Assembly: GCA_016271365.2 (NCBI GenBank)
Contig: CM028130.1
Span: forward strand, 467,699,501-467,763,500
Origin: Neoceratodus forsteri
Lineage: Eukaryota > Chordata > Ceratodontiformes > Ceratodontidae
Length of the DNA: 64,000 nt
Direction of reading: 5' to 3'
The translations under genes and the position numbers were made by a program. The notes under the pieces were generated by a model that was not told the origin of the DNA, made no database searches, and saw nothing but the letters and a program-made list of their open reading frames with translations. This document shows positions 10,716-20,141 of this stretch, one piece after another (position 1 is the stretch's first letter; each line of letters starts with the position of its first letter).

Positions 10716-12300
10716 ATGGGTACCCCGACAGAAGTGGCTGTGCAATCGGCTGGTGGAGTGGTGTACTGGGAGGAGATCGACCCCAAATGCTAATGCTTAT
10801 CCTGGACATCCCACTAGTATCAATACGGACACTGTGCAGGAGAGTACTTTCCAAGGTGGAAGGTTTACAAAACCCTGTGGTGGTGGGTCGGCATGCTAAT
10901 CTGCTCACCCACACTTCCTGCCTAGTAGAGTTTAAGGATCCCATAGATAGCTCCAAAGTGCCACAGACCATTACCTCCCAGAGGGAGCCCTCACTGCTTG
11001 GAGAGTGATAACTAAGGACAGTAAAAGACCAGGGGAAGTCAGCCCTCACCACTATCTGAAACTTTGAGGAGAAATTTGCTGAATGGTTGCTGGGAGAGGG
11101 AAACTGTGGAGGACTTGAAGAAACTATTCTTGCCACCAGGGGGTTCCTCCCCAACACCTCTCCTGCTCCAGTGCCCGTAATGGTGTCTGAACCAATGCAC
11201 ACCCTATTTCTGCACCTGCCATTAGTCACGACTCTCAACCAAGGCTGAAGATCTTCTCGCACCTCCCCACTTCCCCAAGGGAGTGATGACTGGGAGACCT
11301 GGATAGACTATGTGCTCCCTACTGCTAGAATGGCAATGCTCGAAGGTGAAAGCGAAAAGAGGGTTAGTGAGAGCCTCCGAGGTCCTGCCCTGGCTACCAT
11401 CATGCTAAACGGGCCAGTAACCCTGAAGCGACTGCACAGGCCTATCTTGAGGCCTGGAGAATGTGTATGGAGCCCAGATTCTGATGAGGACCTATGGTGG
11501 AGAGTAAGAGATGCACAACAGTACCAAGGGGAGTTGTTGTCTATGTATCTCGGCTGGAAAATTGTTGCAAGAATGCCTCAGAAAAGGTAGTTTGCCAGCG
11601 ATTGAACCGGACCGAACCAGGCTGGACAGGATCCTTAAGTCTGCCCCTCTCTCAGAACTGCTGTTGCTTCAGTTACACCTGGCAGATCGACTGGAATCCC
11701 ACCCCTCATGATGAGTTAATGAGAGAAATTCGAGAGTTGAGAAAAGACGACCTCGGAGGACCCGCACCAATAGCTGCGGCTACGACCAGGTGACTGAGGG
11801 TGACCCACCAAGGGAAGTTCAGGGGCAGAGGTTGGCAGTCAATGAGTACTCTTGACAAGAAAAAGATAAGTGTCACAATGAAGTTTAACTGTTGAGAGAG
11901 ATCCGAATTCAAAACAGTCCTTTATGAAGGCCACGCCTGCAAGTAAGGGCTCTGACCTATATCCGACTGTATTCGCAAGGGGGTGGGGTACCCACCTCCA
12001 TGTATCTCCTGCTGATAACAGCTCCGCAAATTCCCGATTCCTTGACCATGGAAGTGAGAAACTGACGAGGATGTTCTCAAATGCTTATCACGCCGCAGAG
12101 ACAGAGAGATGGCACCAAGGTTTCCAGTTAGTAATACCCCCGCCTCCTGGCTCCCGTGTGGCGCCTCGCCAGCTCTAAACCCAGAAAGTATGTTTTGCTA
12201 TAATTGTGGTGATGGGCACATGAAAGGGAAACCCAGTCCCCAAAAAGACACTGACAAAGTTGCACAGTAGGCTACAAGGAGAGCTCTCGGAGAAGAAATC
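10716..12300 (+). pseudogene. gag: gag remnant, PNMA-like capsid protein with a zinc knuckle
   Basis: The first ATG after the leader (10,716) opens MGTPTEVAVQSAGGVVYWEE, then a stop. In shifted frames come LSKVEGLQNPVVVGRHANLL and SCLVEFKDPID (about 10,850-10,950), then AWRVI (about 10,998-11,012), an arrangement like the N-terminal module of PNMA proteins. Capsid words follow: SESLRGPALATIML (about 11,370), then GSLPAIEPDRTRLDRIL (about 11,590-11,640) and HDELMREIRELRKDD (about 11,707-11,750). A zinc knuckle reads CYNCGDGHMK at 12,196-12,225 but lacks the final cysteine. At least four frameshifts or stops break it. Capsid assembly is the family role; no product is expected here. Confidence 0.8.
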
Positions 12301-12455
12301 AGTGGTTAGAGGTGCACGACACATGATCCAGTGAGGGCACCAAAATGCTAATTCACGCCCTTCAGTGGCAAGGTCAGCTGCCCCAGGCCCCTCACCACCT
12401 CTCCAGACTGGTCCAGAATAGTGGATCCTCCATGGAGACCATCTGTAAAGGTGAA

Positions 12456-12810
12456 CGGAGGCTCTAAAGAGCTATATTAGACAGTGGCTCCTGCGACAAT
12501 TAGGTTCCAAGATTGGTATCAGAAGATTTGTCAGACGTACCTCACAACCATTAGAAGGACTGCTGTATGGGGGTTAAGTGAGAAGGCCTACCCTATTCCG
12601 GTATATCCGACTTGGCTGTCTTTCCCACCTCCGGCTGGAGTGGCAGAACAAGTAGAGACCCCAGCCTTAGTGTGTCCCCACTCGACTGTAAGTGATGGGT
12701 GTCCCTTGTTGATTGGAACAAATGCTCATATGTTCGGAAGGTCATACAGTTGTGTTATGAAAACAGGGTCAAAGACTATAGAGCTTAAGAGTTCAAGCTT
12801 TAATTAAGAC
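12456..12810 (+). pseudogene. pol: pol remnant: aspartic protease
   Basis: The retropepsin active-site motif reads LDSGS at 12,477-12,491, preceded by RAI. After one frameshift, an open stretch holds VWGLSEKAYPIPVYPTWLSF and, at 12,706-12,723, LLIGTN, matching the second conserved block (usually I-I/L-G-x-D/N). Spacing between the two blocks is about 75 codons, as expected. This enzyme would cut the Gag-Pol polyprotein. The frame is closed by stops around 12,805. Confidence 0.75.
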
Positions 12811-13189
12811 GGCCTATGAGGCACAGAGAGATGCTGAAAAACAGAACCAGAGGAACCGTCGGAATTGTATGGAAGAAGGATCCTGAGTCTCTGATCCTGG
12901 CGCCTAAATGCCCAGTGTACCTACAGGGAGAGGTCCAGTATCAGAAAGGATGCTAAGAATAAAATATTAATGTTGGATGCAACAGGCGATGGAAATTGCC
13001 AGAAGGACTGCTGGTCGAAGCCTAGTATTTTGCCCGCTAGAGCCCATGCTTATGCCAGAAGGGTAATGGTCCGTTCATAATGTGTCTGAAAGAGACATTC
13101 GAAACAGAGGTTGCATCCTGGCTAATGTGCATTGTGCAGACACTGCAGTGCTGACACCAGCAGCAAGAGTTCGGGCGAAGAATGACAGA

Positions 13190-14640
13190 GTAACGCCGAT
13201 CTTGTTTGATTCCACCCCCGCTGCCAGCTGAATGGAAAGTGAAGATCAGTCAGAAGCTTGCCCAGAGAGACCAGGTGTTTTCTTTAAAAGGAATGGGATG
13301 TAGGATGCGCGGCAAGGAGCTGAGCACAATATCAGCTGCATGACGAAAGACCATTTCGTGAGAGGTCTCACGCCTGGCAACTGCTGACATAGATGATGTG
13401 AGACAGCATCTGCAAGAGATGTTAGCTGCTGGTGTAATACAAGAATCCAGGCCCTTATGCTTCCCCATTGTGGTGAGTGAGGAAAAAGAATGGAACAATA
13501 GATGTGATGTGGATTATCGTACCTAAACCATGGACTATCCTGATCAGTACACAATGCCCCGCATTCAGGATGCTTTGACTGCCTAAAAGCGAGAAAGTGG
13601 TTCTCTGTGCTGAATCTCCGCGAGGGTACTCATCAGTACCACGATGGCCCCAGAGGACCGTGAAAGACAGCCTTTATCTGTAAGCACGCTAACGCGAATC
13701 ATGAGGATGCCTAAGAGATTTCAGTGCCCCGCCCACTTTCAACGATTGATGGAGCGCAGTGGGGGACATGAACTTACTAGAGTGCCTGGTATACCTAGAT
13801 GATGTTATTGTGTTTGGCAGCTCACTGGAGGAACATGAGAGCAGATTACTAAGGTATTGAACCGACTGAGGACTTTCACCTTAAACTGTCCATTGATAAG
13901 TGTCAATTTTTCAAACATCAGTAAAGTATGTGGGACACATAGTATCCACCGAGGAATAGAGACCGACCCAAGTAAAGTTGAGGCCTTGACCACCTGGCCA
14001 CATGCTCAAAAAACTAAAAGATTCATAGGCCTTCTCTGTGGTTATTATCAGGCTCCATCAAGGACTAGTCCAAGAGTGATCCGCCTTTACTTAACCTTAC
14101 TCAAGGGTATCCCCAACCCAAAAAATACCAAAGTCAGCATCCCTCAAGACTGAAGAGTGTGTTTGCATCAGAGTGAAGTATTTGGGGCCCCTGGACTCCT
14201 GATTGTGAGACTTCTTTTCATGAGATCATATATCAACACCCATATCGTTGCCCAGCTGTGCGATCCAAGAAAACCTTCCGTCCTGCACCTGATGCTGAGC
14301 ATGCAAGGTTTGAGAACTGTGTTGTACCAAGAGCACGAGGTGGCCCACGAGACCAGTGGCCTTTGGTAGAAGCCTGACCCCATCAAAGAAAAGAACTTAT
14401 CCTGTACATAAGTTAGAGTTCCTAGCTTTGAAGTGGGCTATTGTTGACAATTCCATAGTACTTATATGGGGGCTAAAATACTAGTAAAACTGACAATAAT
14501 CCTTTGACCTATGTGCAGACCTCCAATAAGTTGGATGCCACTGGCCATAGGTGGCTTTGCATTATACATATGATATGCTCTCGAATGCCAGGCAGGTCTG
14601 AACCCACACATAGATGCTGATTACTCTCTCCGGGCCTGTT
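13190..14640 (+). pseudogene. pol: pol remnant: reverse transcriptase and RNase H
   Basis: RT is fragmented. Words across frames include a KWFSVLNLREG block (about 13,596) and the catalytic LVYLDDVIVFGSSLEEHE at about 13,786-13,840. Then come LKLSIDKCQFFK (about 13,881) and a thumb/connection region. RNase H is marked by AVLYQE (about 14,320), YPVHKLEFLALKWAIVD (14,398-14,448) and LDATGHRW (14,531-14,554). The YLDD form is typical of Ty3/gypsy. More than six stops or shifts break it. The element would copy its RNA in cytoplasmic particles if intact. Confidence 0.85.
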
Positions 14641-14984
14641 CCCCAGAATGATGGGGTCGATTAGCCAGAACCTGACATGGGGCACTCTGCCCCGAAGTTT
14701 GACAGGGAGGAACAAATGTCCGCAGATAGCAGTGGACTGCATGGTGGAATTGGCAGGAGCCTCTGAAATTGCATACCTGCTGCTTGTGCCACTTTTCTGC
14801 AATAGACATTGGTGCACTGCCTCAGCTGGACAATGACAGTATTCGGCCGGGCTCAATCCCGCGATCCCATGATCAAAGCAGCTAGAAGCCCTCCCTATGC
14901 AGGAAAAGATGTGTCAAATTCGCTCCACTGATTTGAGAACTGCACTGTTATACAAAGAAGGTCCTAAGTTGAAACTGATCAATA

Positions 14985-16330
14985 AACTGTTATACAGAGA
15001 GAAACAGTAGACAGAAGGGGACAAGTAGACAAACAACAACTAGTGCTGCCCACTGCCTTTCGAGACTCAGTACTGAGGTCCTTGCACAACCACATAGGGC
15101 ACCTTGGTATAGACAGAACACTTGACTTGGTGAGATCCAGATTCTATTGAAAGCCTAAGATGGGGGCTGATGTGGAGCAACTTACATTGAACTTGTAGTC
15201 GCTGCTTACAGAGGAAAGCTTTGCCCCAGAGGGCTGCTCCCCTTGTTAACATCACCACCAGTGCACCCATGGAGCTGGTCTGTATTGATTTTCTAAGTTT
15301 GGAGTCAGATCAAAGAAATATCAGTAATGTGCTGGTGGTCACTGACCATTTCACGAGATATGCCCAAGCTTTCCCCACCAAAGACCAGAAAGCATCCACT
15401 GTGGCCCAAAGTACTTGTAGAAAACTTTTTGTTCACTATGGGACTCCTACAAAGTCCATTCTGATCAAGGGAGAGACTTTGAAGTCGTCTGATCAAGAGA
15501 TGCGCTCTGTAGGAGTCTGAAAGTCAGAACCTCCTTACCACCCCCCAGGGGACCCACAGCCTGAGCGTTTCAACACTTTGCTAGATATACTGGTACCCTG
15601 CACCCAAAGGACAAGCCTAGATGGAGCCAACAAATTAGCACCTGGTACATGCTTATAACTGCACCAAAGTGATGCCACTGGATTCTCCCCTACCGCCTGA
15701 TGTTTGGAAAGAAGCTCGACTACCAGTAGATGTGTGTTTTGGGGTCTCTCCTGATGGGGTTCAGGCTGACAACTATTTACAGTATGTGCAAAGTTGAAAC
15801 CCCCAACTAACACATGCGTACCAACTGAAACCCAAACCATGGCTGCCAAAAATCAGGCCAACAAAGAAAGGTATGATAAAGGTGAAACACAGGAACTCCA
15901 GGAGGGAGATCGGGGTATTGCTAAGAAATCTGGGATTGCATGGCAGCCACTAAAGTGCTGACAGATAGCACCATCTCCCTCACATTGTAGTGGGCAAACT
16001 AGAAGATCTGCCAGTGTACAAAGTAAGGCCTGAAGAATAATTCAAAGATGTAAAAACAATGCATAGAAATCATTTACTGCCCATTGGACAAATCTTAATT
16101 AGTCTGAGCCCCTAGAAGATGCCCCCTCTGGACCAGTGACTAGAGCTGCTGCTAAGAAAAGATCAAGAAAGTCTGCCTACAGAAGCAAAGTTAAAGTGTT
16201 CCCTCACAAGTCCCAGTTGAGAGCATGACTATCAGTCCATATCGGAGAAGAAAGAGTGACTTTGAATACTATCCTTCTTCTGAACTAGGTGGATATGTGT
16301 TAAGGGGCAATCCCTAGTCAATACTGGAAC
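14985..16330 (+). pseudogene. pol: pol remnant: integrase with HHCC, DDE core and C-terminal module
   Basis: The zinc-binding part has HNHIGHLGIDRT (about 15,085-15,120) and CSRCLQRKA (about 15,198). The core is open from 15,221 as TTSAPMELVCIDFL (first catalytic D), LVVTDHFTRYAQAF and LFVHYGTPTKS. After a shift comes HSDQGRDFE (second D, 15,458-15,484). A further shift leads to PPGDPQPERFN (about 15,541-15,575), holding the glutamate. The C-terminal module reads DLPVYKVRPEE (about 16,004-16,036) and MHRNHLLPIG (16,060-16,089). A basic tail (TRAAAKKRSRKSAYRSK, about 16,141-16,191) is followed by stops. Confidence 0.88.
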
Positions 16331-17152
16331 AAAGCTGGGCCTTCTGGACTGTTTAAGCCCCAGCTTCATCCACAGGAGCCAATGCTCCCAGAGAAGTGCA
16401 TACATCAGATCAGATGAAATGGAATCATTGTGCATGGTTGAACTGTTTGAGCTTTCAGGAGAAAATGATAGATTAGGGCAGACTGGTGATACACCAGACA
16501 AAGAAGAGTATTTTGAGTGCCCTGACAGTCCACTGCCAGTGTCCGAAAGCTCTCCATCTCGAGCCAAGTGTTGTGGACTCCAGAAACTGTAACTCCTGGA
16601 GCTAGAAAGTGCCCCAAGTTCTAGCCTCTCTACCCCATGGAGACTCCCTGACAAGTGTGAACAATGCTGAAAATGAGGCTCAGGTGCAGAGACTTAACAG
16701 TTCCCCTAGAAGACTGGGCTGAGCTGCAAAGCCTGTGGGTGCACCTCAGTTATGATTCCCCTTGGGAGGCCTGTGGATTGCCTCTCAATGTTGTCCATAA
16801 AGAGTGTATGTGTCCCTAAGGCTCATTGCCCAAACTGTGAGTCAGTGCTAACTCAAGTTACCTGTGTTGCCCTCTAAGTATGGTGCCCTTGCCCGTCAGC
16901 CCCAAGGTAACTGATAGGGAAGGCCCCCCTCTCTCAGGTTTCATGTACAAGAGGTAATAACTTGAGTTATGGTACAATGTGTATGTAATACTGTGTAAAG
17001 TGGCGATACTGCAATGTTTCAGAAATGTGTTCTTGGTAAAATGATATATTGACTGATGATTACGTATGCGAGCCTAATGCAAATGTATATGGTTGCAGTT
17101 GAAACTTATAGAGGTACTTGCTTGGCCTAGCGGACGTAAGCTTTCCCAAACC
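16331..17152 (+). other. 3' untranslated region of the Ty3/gypsy element
   Basis: No conserved pol or env domain is visible between the integrase tail and the polypurine tract. Short frames encode no signal peptide or membrane segment that I can find. It may be the remains of a longer pol C-terminus or a non-coding 3' region. Confidence 0.55.
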
Positions 17153-17161
17153 AGGAAAAGG
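17153..17161 (+). other. Polypurine tract
   Basis: AGGAAAAGG directly abuts the TG start of the 3' LTR, the place where plus-strand DNA synthesis is primed in LTR retrotransposons. Confidence 0.8.
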
Positions 17162-18764
17162 TGTAACCCCTGCAAATGGGGGTTCCCAAAAAGACTTCCA
17201 GGAGCTTGCTTGAATGCTCAAGCCTGAATGGTGTTTGGCATTTAAGCCATTTATCAGTGAGTGTTTTTAGAGCCTCTGGTACTGTCTCTTTAAGAGCTGT
17301 CTGCTTGCAGACATAATTAGTTTGTATGGGGGACTGTGTGCTTCTCTGAGTACCACTTGAGCTGCTGCAATTCACTTCATTTTGCAGTCACTAGAATTGC
17401 AAAGGAACCTATCTGAAAGATGTAACTGTTTGCCAGAAATTATTTAGAGTAATAATGAAATTACAGTTTGTCTAACCTGCTTTCTTTGCAGTCAGAACTG
17501 TGTCTGCTAGTTCCCCATTCTAGTTTTGAACTGCTGAACTGGACCAATCAGTGTGGGGTAAGCTAGCTCTAAAATGGTGCCTTGAACCAGAATCAGAACT
17601 TGGACTCAAATCTGAGCCAACCACAAGAAGGATTGTATGGGCAGTGACTCTGGGAGATGTAGTTTAGACTTCAGTGCCTTTTGGACCAACTGGCAGCAGT
17701 CTATTGTAGTGACAGCCAATCAGTCAAGAACTGGGAGGAACTCAAAGTGCCAGTTTTGTCGGTTGGAGCTTCAGTTGAGCTTTGGCAGTGAAGAAGGAAG
17801 GAGCCCTGTGCTTTTCAGTGTGATTTTAGTCAAAACGTGTATAAGGCCAAGTTCAGGTCTGCAAGCTTGTGTAACAGCTTGTTGGGACTGAATCCGTCCT
17901 GTGAAAGAATCAAAGGATCTCTGAAGGTAGAAACCAGGCTCACCCTGTAGAAGACTGGAAGAATTGCTGAAAATTACACTCGGTCTGTCAGAACTGAATC
18001 TGCTGTGTGTTCTCCCGGGTATTGTGCAGTAGTGCGATCGGGATACAGATGCAACCTGCCTGGTATAGTACTTTCTTTTATATGGATGTTATGAAGAGGT
18101 TTGTGTACCTCAAGTGAGCCCTGCTGACATTGAAGGACCCTATCTTATTTGGAGTTCGTGAGTACTAATTCAGGGTTGCTCCCTGTTGAATTGCCACATT
18201 AAATCAAATGGAATTACTGTACTGCTGACTGTTTAATTCTCCTTTTCTCTGTGTGAAAGGGCCCCTACCAGCTACCCACAGTTTGGACTAGCCACTAGGG
18301 CTTGGGTACCCAGGGACAGTAACTGATAGGGATAGGCCTGTGCACAGAGCCATAAATAGATTATTAGAGTGATAAGCTAATTAACCGATTTCCCCTGTCC
18401 TTGTTATATCCCTAAATAAATCAGAGCTGCTTGTTTCAGCAAAGTTATACTGCCAATGAGTGTTTGTCTATGTTAAAGTACTGTACTGTGATTGTTGCAC
18501 TGTATCTCATTTCACAGGAGGTCCCAGTGCGAGAACCAGACCTGGGGGTAAGTGTATACTGTGAAGGTAATTCTGATATATTGTGTGGGCCCACTAGTGG
18601 GAAGAAGAGGGTTGCAGTGTCCCAGAGGGCTGTGACCAAGTTAGTTTAACTATTGCAAACCCTGACCTCTGGGTGGGCACGCCATTGGATCAGGCCCCTC
18701 AACCTGTTAGTGGCAAATCAGGCAGGGGTAGTAGCCCCTGGGATAGCGCCATCTAGGGGTTACA
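17162..18764 (+). repeat. 3' LTR of the Ty3/gypsy element
   Basis: It is a 1603-base direct repeat of the 5' LTR with the same TGTAACCCC start and GGGTTACA end. Differences from the 5' copy are scattered, and many are one-base gaps. A candidate AATAAA is at 18,415-18,420, where the 5' copy has aacaaa. Confidence 0.95.
18415..18420 (+). promoter_or_regulatory. Candidate polyadenylation signal in the 3' LTR
   Basis: AATAAA occurs within the 3' LTR, about 345 bases before its end. The 5' LTR has a one-base variant here. It is only a sequence match, with no proof of use. Confidence 0.25.
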
Positions 18765-18768
18765 AGTG
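18765..18768. repeat. Target-site duplication AGTG, right copy
   Basis: It is identical to 9033-9036 on the other side of the element. Confidence 0.8.
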
Positions 18769-19540
18769 GACATAAATGGAGTATGATAAATCCGTTTAAC
18801 CCGAGCATGTACGTGTATACATGTAGAATCTTACATTTACACATATATTTATTACGTCATCCTCGATTAATGTGCATAGTGGACGGCGTCACACATCCCC
18901 ATCCCTCACCCCCGTTGTTTGACACTGCTTACTGGTATCTTGCTTTTAGTTTTGTTTCTTCCAGGTTGACCGCCCCTCAGCCACACCACCTGCCATTTAG
19001 TCATACTTCTTCCCATTCTTCCCCTATCCTTACAGTGATCATTTGTTTCTGTTTAACAGTTTTTTGCTTTTCTACCAAACCTTTTTCAACTGGCTGCTCC
19101 AAGCTGCGCTCCAGCTGTCGCACTCCTCTGCATTCTGCTGCCGTGTCCTCGCCACACCTCTCAATACAAAAAACAGACTTTTTTTACTGCTTCCTCAAAA
19201 ACTGATAAGCCCTCACTCTTACTCTTCCACTCTGGTTTCCCAACCTCACTACAACTGCCACAGGCTCCCCCAGCACATAGAAACAGTCAGATTGTTTTCT
19301 CCTCGACTGCTTGCTTCATAAACCCACTGCTGATGAGCCCTCACTCTAGGTCCACACTTCTGCTCTGGTTTCCAGACCTTGCTACAACTGCAACCAGAGC
19401 TCCTGTGAAGTCCTTCTCTGTAAACTCTAAATGGTTCTTGTGGCCCTTGGCCCTCTTCTTCCTAACTGTTACTGAGATTTCCCTATGTCTATCTACCACA
19501 CATGTTTCAAGCCCCCCACCACATTTCACTCCTGACCTCC
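18769..19540. other. Unassigned pyrimidine-rich stretch with a small tandem duplication
   Basis: No gene is recognised. From about 18,960 the plus strand is rich in T and C, which gives long but motif-free open frames. Two diverged copies of a ~75-base segment begin ctgataagccctcactc (about 19,202) and ctgatgagccctcactc (about 19,330). Each copy has a ctctggttt word and then ctacaactgc, so the period is about 129 bases. Confidence 0.5.
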
Positions 19541-19893
19541 AACACTATAATGTTGCAGTCTGTTCCAGGTGTCTACTACCCTTTCAGTGAAGTAGTAATT
19601 CCTCACATCCATCTTACCCCCACCATAACCTTCATCATGTGCCATGGTCCTTTCTCCTATTTGAAGGGGCCCCCCCCCCCAGCAACCTGTTCATCCTTGT
19701 AAGGTACTTGTGGGTCTCCATCATGTCCCCTCTCTTTCAGGGTTTATATGATGAGATCCCAGTCTCCTCACAGGGCTTGTGCCACAGCCCATGTACAATT
19801 TTAGTTGCCCTTTATACTGCCTCCACCCTATGGCCTTTCTACGGTGCAGCCTCCAAGCCCGGACACAGTACTCGTAGGCCCTGTCCACCTACC
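19541..19893 (-). mobile_element. LINE 3'-end fragment, minus strand
   Basis: Read on the minus strand the codons give VEAVQ, RATKIVHGLWHKPCEE and KRGDMMETHKYL. This is the conserved end of CR1/L2-type ORF2 (VQRRATKMVQGLHQKTYEER in better copies). A C run of about 13 bases lies at 19,668-19,680. It is heavily decayed and 5'-truncated at about 19,893. Confidence 0.7.
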
Positions 19894-19898
19894 CCTCT

Positions 19899-19958
19899 GT
19901 AACGTTACAGGTGCCAAAGACCGTTACATAAGATGGTTTTTTACACCTGTAGCGTTAC
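19899..19958. repeat. Inverted repeat close to the satellite edge
   Basis: Bases 19,899-19,913 (gtaacgttacaggtg) pair with 19,944-19,958 with one mismatch. The word cgttac recurs further on near 20,040. The stretch up to 20,141 contains no recognisable gene. This could be the end of a small non-autonomous DNA element or chance. Confidence 0.4.
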
Positions 19959-20141
19959 AGAAGGGTTTAGTAACCATTTCTGTTCCCAAGAGCCACAAGG
20001 TGGTTTCAACAACGATTATGAAACCGGTTACACCTCGATAACGTTACTGAGCATAGATGTGGATGCATGGCACTGGTCCCCTAATTACAACACGAGGCGC
20101 ATTTGGGATCTAGTGTCGCGGTAAAGGCGCCGCTCGGTGTG

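Larger units (their letters stand above)
9037..18764 (+). mobile_element. Complete Ty3/gypsy LTR retrotransposon with PNMA-like gag, coding regions decayed
   Basis: The element is about 9.7 kb. It has two ~1.6-kb direct LTRs, TGTAACCCC...GGGTTACA termini, an AGTG target duplication, a likely primer-binding site at 10,648, a polypurine tract at 17,153-17,161, and gag, protease, RT, RNase H and integrase in Ty3/gypsy order. The IN C-terminus ends in MHRNHLLPIG, as in vertebrate gypsy elements. I see no envelope gene. All frames are broken. The gag fragments resemble the paraneoplastic Ma (PNMA) gag-derived genes of mammals. The LTRs are still very alike and many of their differences are single-base indels. 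Confidence 0.93.

Noticed and set aside
10693..11262. 189-codon minus-strand frame across the gypsy leader and gag
   Set aside because: The plus strand carries the gag words in the expected place. The minus frame shows no motif and is a chance opening.
16232..16654. Possible envelope gene downstream of integrase
   Set aside because: The longest frame is on the wrong strand, and no signal peptide, cleavage site or membrane segment is visible on the plus strand.
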